Source: JBBQHM01 sp038323965 (lineage in GTDB: Bacteria > Verrucomicrobiota > Verrucomicrobiia > Chthoniobacterales > UBA10450). Taken from it: a stretch of DNA of 15,718 nucleotides. The position numbers and the translations under genes were made by a program. Positions 14,789-15,718 of the stretch are shown here, piece after piece. The stretch covers positions 1-15,718 of the forward strand of contig JBBQHM010000047.1 of NCBI GenBank assembly GCA_038323965.1, given 5' to 3'. The notes under the pieces were generated by a model, which was not told the origin of the DNA, ran no database searches, and saw only the letters and a program-made list of their open reading frames with translations. Numbering within the stretch: position 1 is the first letter of the stretch; every line of letters starts with the position of its first letter.

Positions 14789-15718
14789 CGTATGTACCTC
14801 TCAAAGCCCCCGTAGCGCGCTCCGATTTTGCCGCGCGGGAAACTGACTAGAATCACGAGTGCTCCGGCGATCATGTCGTTCCACTTCGAGCCAGTCGTGG
14901 CGCCTCTCAGCAGCCATGGCGCAACGATCACCAGTGCGCCGAAGAGTATGTTGATAAAACGCGTCGCCCGACCAACGTCGGCGAGCGCGATTACGGCAGC
15001 AGTCACAATCAGGGCGCCGATGACGTGATCGCTATGGGCAGCCGTGCCCGTGCTGCCAAGGGTGGAAGGCGCGAACATGAGCCAGAGTCCCAGCGCTACG
15101 CTGACGAGCAAGTTCCACGGCAGCGTTACTCCCCAGACCATCGCTGCCGGGCTGACCACGTCGGGGCGAACCACAACGGCGGCAGCCTCGGGCGCTTTGC
15201 GCAGTGCGCCGCCCATCCAGAATAGTTGCCAGAGGGGTTGTCCCTCCCGGCGCGCCTGGACGAGGAACTGAAGCGTCGCTACCACCTCATCAAGTGTCAG
15301 CGAGATCATGATGAGCATCGCGGCAGCGGCGGTGAGACACGGCGTGCACCACGCGCCGACGGCGAGCGGTTGCAGAATGATAAGCGTGATGCTGACGACG
15401 CCGAGCGGCACTACCAGGATGCCGAAAAACGCGACCATCCATGGCATCGTCCGCCAACGGGCTTTGTCGCCCATGAAACCCATCAGGAATTCGATCGTGT
15501 ACGCGACCGCACCCAGACCGGCGTCGGGAATCGGAAACGCGCGCGAAACGTCGGAGGTCAGGACGCGTTGCGTGCCAAGTCCGAAGAACGGGTCGGCAAG
15601 CGACGCGATGTAGTGAAGCTGGAATGAAGTCATCTGCCGCGACAAGAAGAGTCCGACGAGCGCGAGCGCGATGATCGGCGCCCGTTGCGTCCAACTCGAA
15701 GGGTTATACGACCAGCCG
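14785..15718 (-). CDS. VKOR-family / SPW-repeat membrane protein, 5'-truncated by the window edge
   Basis: The frame is open to the right end and reads GWSYNPSSWTQRAPI upstream of the first internal Met (15645), so the N-terminus lies beyond the window. The first half resembles vitamin K epoxide reductase family membrane proteins: NPSSW, DPFFGLGTQRVLTS, FPIPDAGLGAVAY, and the redox pair WCTPC (Cys codons 15346-15348 and 15337-15339). The second half has two SPW-like membrane modules (VTLPWNLLVSVALGLWLM and NILFGALVIVAPWLL). VKOR proteins reoxidise thiol oxidases using quinones. No further Cys pair (the loop cysteines of classical VKOR) is visible in this part, so redox activity is not certain. 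Stop at 14785; the next ATG overlaps it. Confidence 0.85.
   Translation of the reverse strand, partial: GWSYNPSSWTQRAPIIALALVGLFLSRQMTSFQLHYIASLADPFFGLGTQRVLTSDVSRAFPIPDAGLGAVAYTIEFLMGFMGDKARWRTMPWMVAFFGILVVPLGVVSITLIILQPLAVGAWCTPCLTAAAAMLIMISLTLDEVVATLQFLVQARREGQPLWQLFWMGGALRKAPEAAAVVVRPDVVSPAAMVWGVTLPWNLLVSVALGLWLMFAPSTLGSTGTAAHSDHVIGALIVTAAVIALADVGRATRFINILFGALVIVAPWLLRGATTGSKWNDMIAGALVILVSFPRGKIGARYGGFERYIR

Noticed and set aside
1..15718. CRISPR array, integrase, transposase or toxin-antitoxin pair
   Set aside because: No regularly spaced direct repeats, no recombinase or transposase motifs, and no toxin-antitoxin-like gene pair were found on either strand, despite signs of rearrangement around 12.6-14.8 kb.

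Overview
The window is chromosomal DNA from a moderately GC-rich (about 58-63%), Gram-negative-type bacterium. An outer-membrane CopB-like barrel, a Tat-exported oxidase and several signal peptides support that. Weak or absent Shine-Dalgarno sequences, the style of the desaturase and GH15 proteins, and 25-base perfect palindromes in non-coding DNA make me think of Verrucomicrobiota (Chthoniobacterales-like). This placement is tentative and comes from recognition, not from a search.

Layout. Bases 1-501 hold a tRNA-His and a palindrome-rich intergenic stretch. A plus-strand acyl-CoA/fatty-acid desaturase follows (514-1440). From there to the right edge every gene is on the minus strand. Read 5'->3' on that strand they are: a 5'-truncated VKOR/SPW-repeat membrane protein at the window edge; a small frameshifted ORF; an NhaC-type antiporter of different base composition; a 640-base stretch of gene remnants (a 6-phosphogluconate dehydrogenase piece and a second, broken copy of the small Met-rich copper-island protein); a GH15 glucoamylase; multicopper oxidase CopA; outer-membrane CopB; a DUF1622 membrane protein; a small Met/His-rich exported protein; a possible 53-residue ORF; a Cys-rich TRASH/YHS-like small protein; an NTF2/SnoaL-like exported protein; an HMBD-type copper P1B-ATPase; a membrane-anchored alpha/beta hydrolase; and a MerC protein fused to a GDCCVxC domain.

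How it fits together. The run from about 10.1 kb down to 1.6 kb looks like one copper (and probably mercury) handling operon. The oxidase and CopB would act in the periplasm and outer membrane. The ATPase would export metal from the cytoplasm. The TRASH-like protein is a candidate cytoplasmic metal carrier, and the Met-rich protein a candidate periplasmic one. MerC-GDCCVxC would handle thiophilic metals at the inner membrane. Many junctions are translationally tight (ATGA, GTGA, TAATG overlaps), and these fix several starts downstream of the longest open frame. GH15 is only 16 bases upstream of the oxidase gene. The gnd remnant next to it suggests that GH15 once belonged to a carbohydrate cluster that was rearranged when the copper genes and the NhaC gene settled around it.
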